Below are positions 62,749 to 64,000 of a stretch of 64,000 nucleotides of DNA, in pieces (the stretch's first letter is position 1; each line of letters starts with the position of its first letter). The translations under genes were made by a program, and so were the position numbers. This DNA comes from Gammaproteobacteria bacterium (lineage in GTDB: Bacteria; Pseudomonadota; Gammaproteobacteria; Burkholderiales; Rhodocyclaceae), in assembly GCA_018819515.1 (NCBI GenBank), contig JAHJPX010000009.1, forward strand, positions 1 through 64,000. Direction: 5' to 3'. Under the pieces are notes generated by a model, which ran no database searches, had not been told where the DNA came from, and saw only the letters and a program-made list of their open reading frames with translations.

Positions 62749-63192
62749 TTAGCCATTGGCCAAAGTGCCGGAAGGCGGTCTGGAACCTGAGTCAGCAGCG
62801 CCGACCACCTGGGGGCGAATGGCGTCCCAGGCGTCCTTCAGTTCCATCAGCAGGCCGCTGACTTCGTCGAGAGTCGAAACATCGTTGTTCAGATTGGCGT
62901 CGACAAGGCGCCGCACCATGTAGGCGTACAGCGCGGAAAGATCTTCGGCCAGCTTTCCTCCGACCTTGTGATCCAGGCTGGCATTGAGGCCCTCGCCGAT
63001 GATGGCGATCGCCTTGGAGATGGAATGGCCCTTGGCGGCGGTTTGTTCGGTCAGGGTTTCTTCCCTGGCCCGGGTGATCGCGAGGAGCGCACCGTCGAAC
63101 AGCATGGCGATCAGCTTGTGCGGATCGGCACTCATCACCGCGGTCTCGATGCCGACGTTGTTGTAGGCGCTGATGGCGGCTGCGGTATTCAT
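62749..63192 (-). CDS. fliS: Flagellin export chaperone FliS
   Basis: 147 aa. AAISAYNNVGIETAVMSADPHKLIAMLFDGALLAI and NASLDHKVGGKLAEDLSALYAYMVRRL are diagnostic. Binds flagellin C terminus before export. Two bases separate it from the fliD stop; its own stop abuts the fliT start. Confidence 0.96.
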   Translation of the reverse strand: MNTAAAISAYNNVGIETAVMSADPHKLIAMLFDGALLAITRAREETLTEQTAAKGHSISKAIAIIGEGLNASLDHKVGGKLAEDLSALYAYMVRRLVDANLNNDVSTLDEVSGLLMELKDAWDAIRPQVVGAADSGSRPPSGTLANG

Positions 63193-63194
63193 GG

Positions 63195-64000
63195 TCAGTT
63201 CGTATTGCTGTTGCTGGAGAACTGCGAGGTCAGGTAAGTGCTCAGGTTGTCCATGCTGGCAAGTAGGACGTTCAGGTTCGTATAGGAGATCGTGTATTGC
63301 TGCTCGATCGCGGCCATCCTTGCCTCGAGCCGGTCGATCTGCTCGTTGTAGTTGTCGATCGAATCGTTCAGGGTGCCGACCCTGACATCGATGACGCCAT
63401 CAGTCTGGAGTACCGAAGTCGCCCAACTGTCCAGGCGCGTTGTAAAGCCGGAGGCTGAAGTGAAGAGATTCGTCACGTCGGAGAAATCGTTGGCCATCGC
63501 ATTGGTCAGCGTGGCGCTGTCCATTTTCAAGGAACTGTCGGACTGGACGGAAATCCCGACTTCGGCCAGATAGGACAGCGTGCCGCCGGTTGCGGCCGTC
63601 GAAAAGATACTGCGCAACTGGTCGAGCATCAGCCTGACAGTACCATCGCCGGCCAGGACGGGTGTCGTTTCGGTGGCGGAGGCGTACGCCGAACGTGACT
63701 TCAACTGGCTTACCAGGGCGTTGTAGTCCTCGATGAACGTCGACGCCGCGTCGACAATCCCCTCCGTGTCGCGGGCGACGTTCAGGGTGGCGGATGTGGT
63801 CGTGGTTTTCAGTGTCAGGGTGACGCCCTGAATGGCATCGGTCACGGTGTTCGAGGCGCTGGTAATCGCAATGCCGTTGACCGTGAATGCGGCATCGGCT
63901 GCTGCGACTGCCTGAGTCAGGGTCGCCGTGCCCGGGGGGTTGCTGGTGGGGTTGTAGGCCAGCAATCCATTCAGGGTGCTGTCGCCGCCCGACTGGATGG
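63195..64000 (-). CDS. fliD: Flagellar filament cap protein FliD, C-terminal part
   Basis: The reading frame continues past the right edge, so only the last ~268 residues are visible. Segments typical of FliD: GDGTVRLMLDQLRSIFSTAATGGTLSYLAEVGISVQSDSSLKMDSATLTNAM and a C-terminal helical end (QIDRLEARMAAIEQQYTISYTNLNVLLASMDNLSTYLTSQF). First visible gene of fliD-fliS-fliT on the minus strand. Confidence 0.95.
   Translation of the reverse strand, partial: IQSGGDSTLNGLLAYNPTSNPPGTATLTQAVAAADAAFTVNGIAITSASNTVTDAIQGVTLTLKTTTTSATLNVARDTEGIVDAASTFIEDYNALVSQLKSRSAYASATETTPVLAGDGTVRLMLDQLRSIFSTAATGGTLSYLAEVGISVQSDSSLKMDSATLTNAMANDFSDVTNLFTSASGFTTRLDSWATSVLQTDGVIDVRVGTLNDSIDNYNEQIDRLEARMAAIEQQYTISYTNLNVLLASMDNLSTYLTSQFSSNSNTN

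Overview
The window is a 64 kb, GC-rich stretch of a betaproteobacterial chromosome. Gene content and order (flhDC, motAB, cheVYZA, flhBAF-fliA, motCD, flg, fli) fit a Rhodocyclales-type organism; this is inferred from layout, without a database search. It holds most of the flagellar/chemotaxis regulon, flanked on the left by a c-di-GMP-controlled surface adhesin locus and a glyoxylate-metabolism block. It is gene-dense: no stretch of more than about 300 bases lacks a gene, and no tRNA, rRNA, CRISPR array or insertion sequence was seen.

Layout. 1-8431: the 3' end of a giant type I secreted adhesin (LapA-like), converging on lapD and lapG (c-di-GMP receptor and periplasmic protease), with a divergent TolC-type outer-membrane exporter carrying an extra C-terminal domain. 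8564-14871: malate synthase, a divergent LysR regulator, a tartronate-semialdehyde reductase, isocitrate lyase, an RraA-family protein and a Nudix hydrolase. 15085-24740: flhDC, motAB, a CheR-CheB fusion, two cheV, cheY, cheZ, cheA. 24822-32620: flhB, flhA, flhF, flhG, fliA, motC, motD. 32642-34224 (minus): flgN, flgM, flgA. 34444-45295: flgBCDEFGHIJKL plus a small lipoprotein gene. 45292-56369 (minus): fliR,Q,P,O,N,M,L,K,J,I,H,G,F in reverse order. 56519-59357: fleS, fleR, fliE. 59374-64000 (minus): ycgR, an FlhB-C-terminal-like gene, a second FliK-like gene, two fliT-like genes, fliS and the 3' part of fliD.

Regulation. The locus encodes both the FlhDC master regulator (enteric/beta type) and a FleS/FleR two-component system of the sigma-54 (pseudomonad/vibrio) type. 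Sigma-54 -24/-12 elements with exact GG-N10-GC spacing precede flgB, flgK, fliK, fliF and fliE, and a good sigma-28 element precedes flgM. A 15-bp inverted repeat, CGGCAA-N3-TTGCCG, recurs near four flagellar transcription units (upstream of flhB, flgB, fliF/fleS and flgK) and is proposed as the FleR operator.

Other unusual points: a receiver-less CheR-CheB fusion; an FlhG with arginines at both P-loop lysine positions; CheZ with two N-terminal peptides resembling its own C-terminal tail; repeats inside two FliK-type proteins; and a family of short REP-like palindromic elements scattered between genes, one of which lies inside a fliT-like coding sequence.
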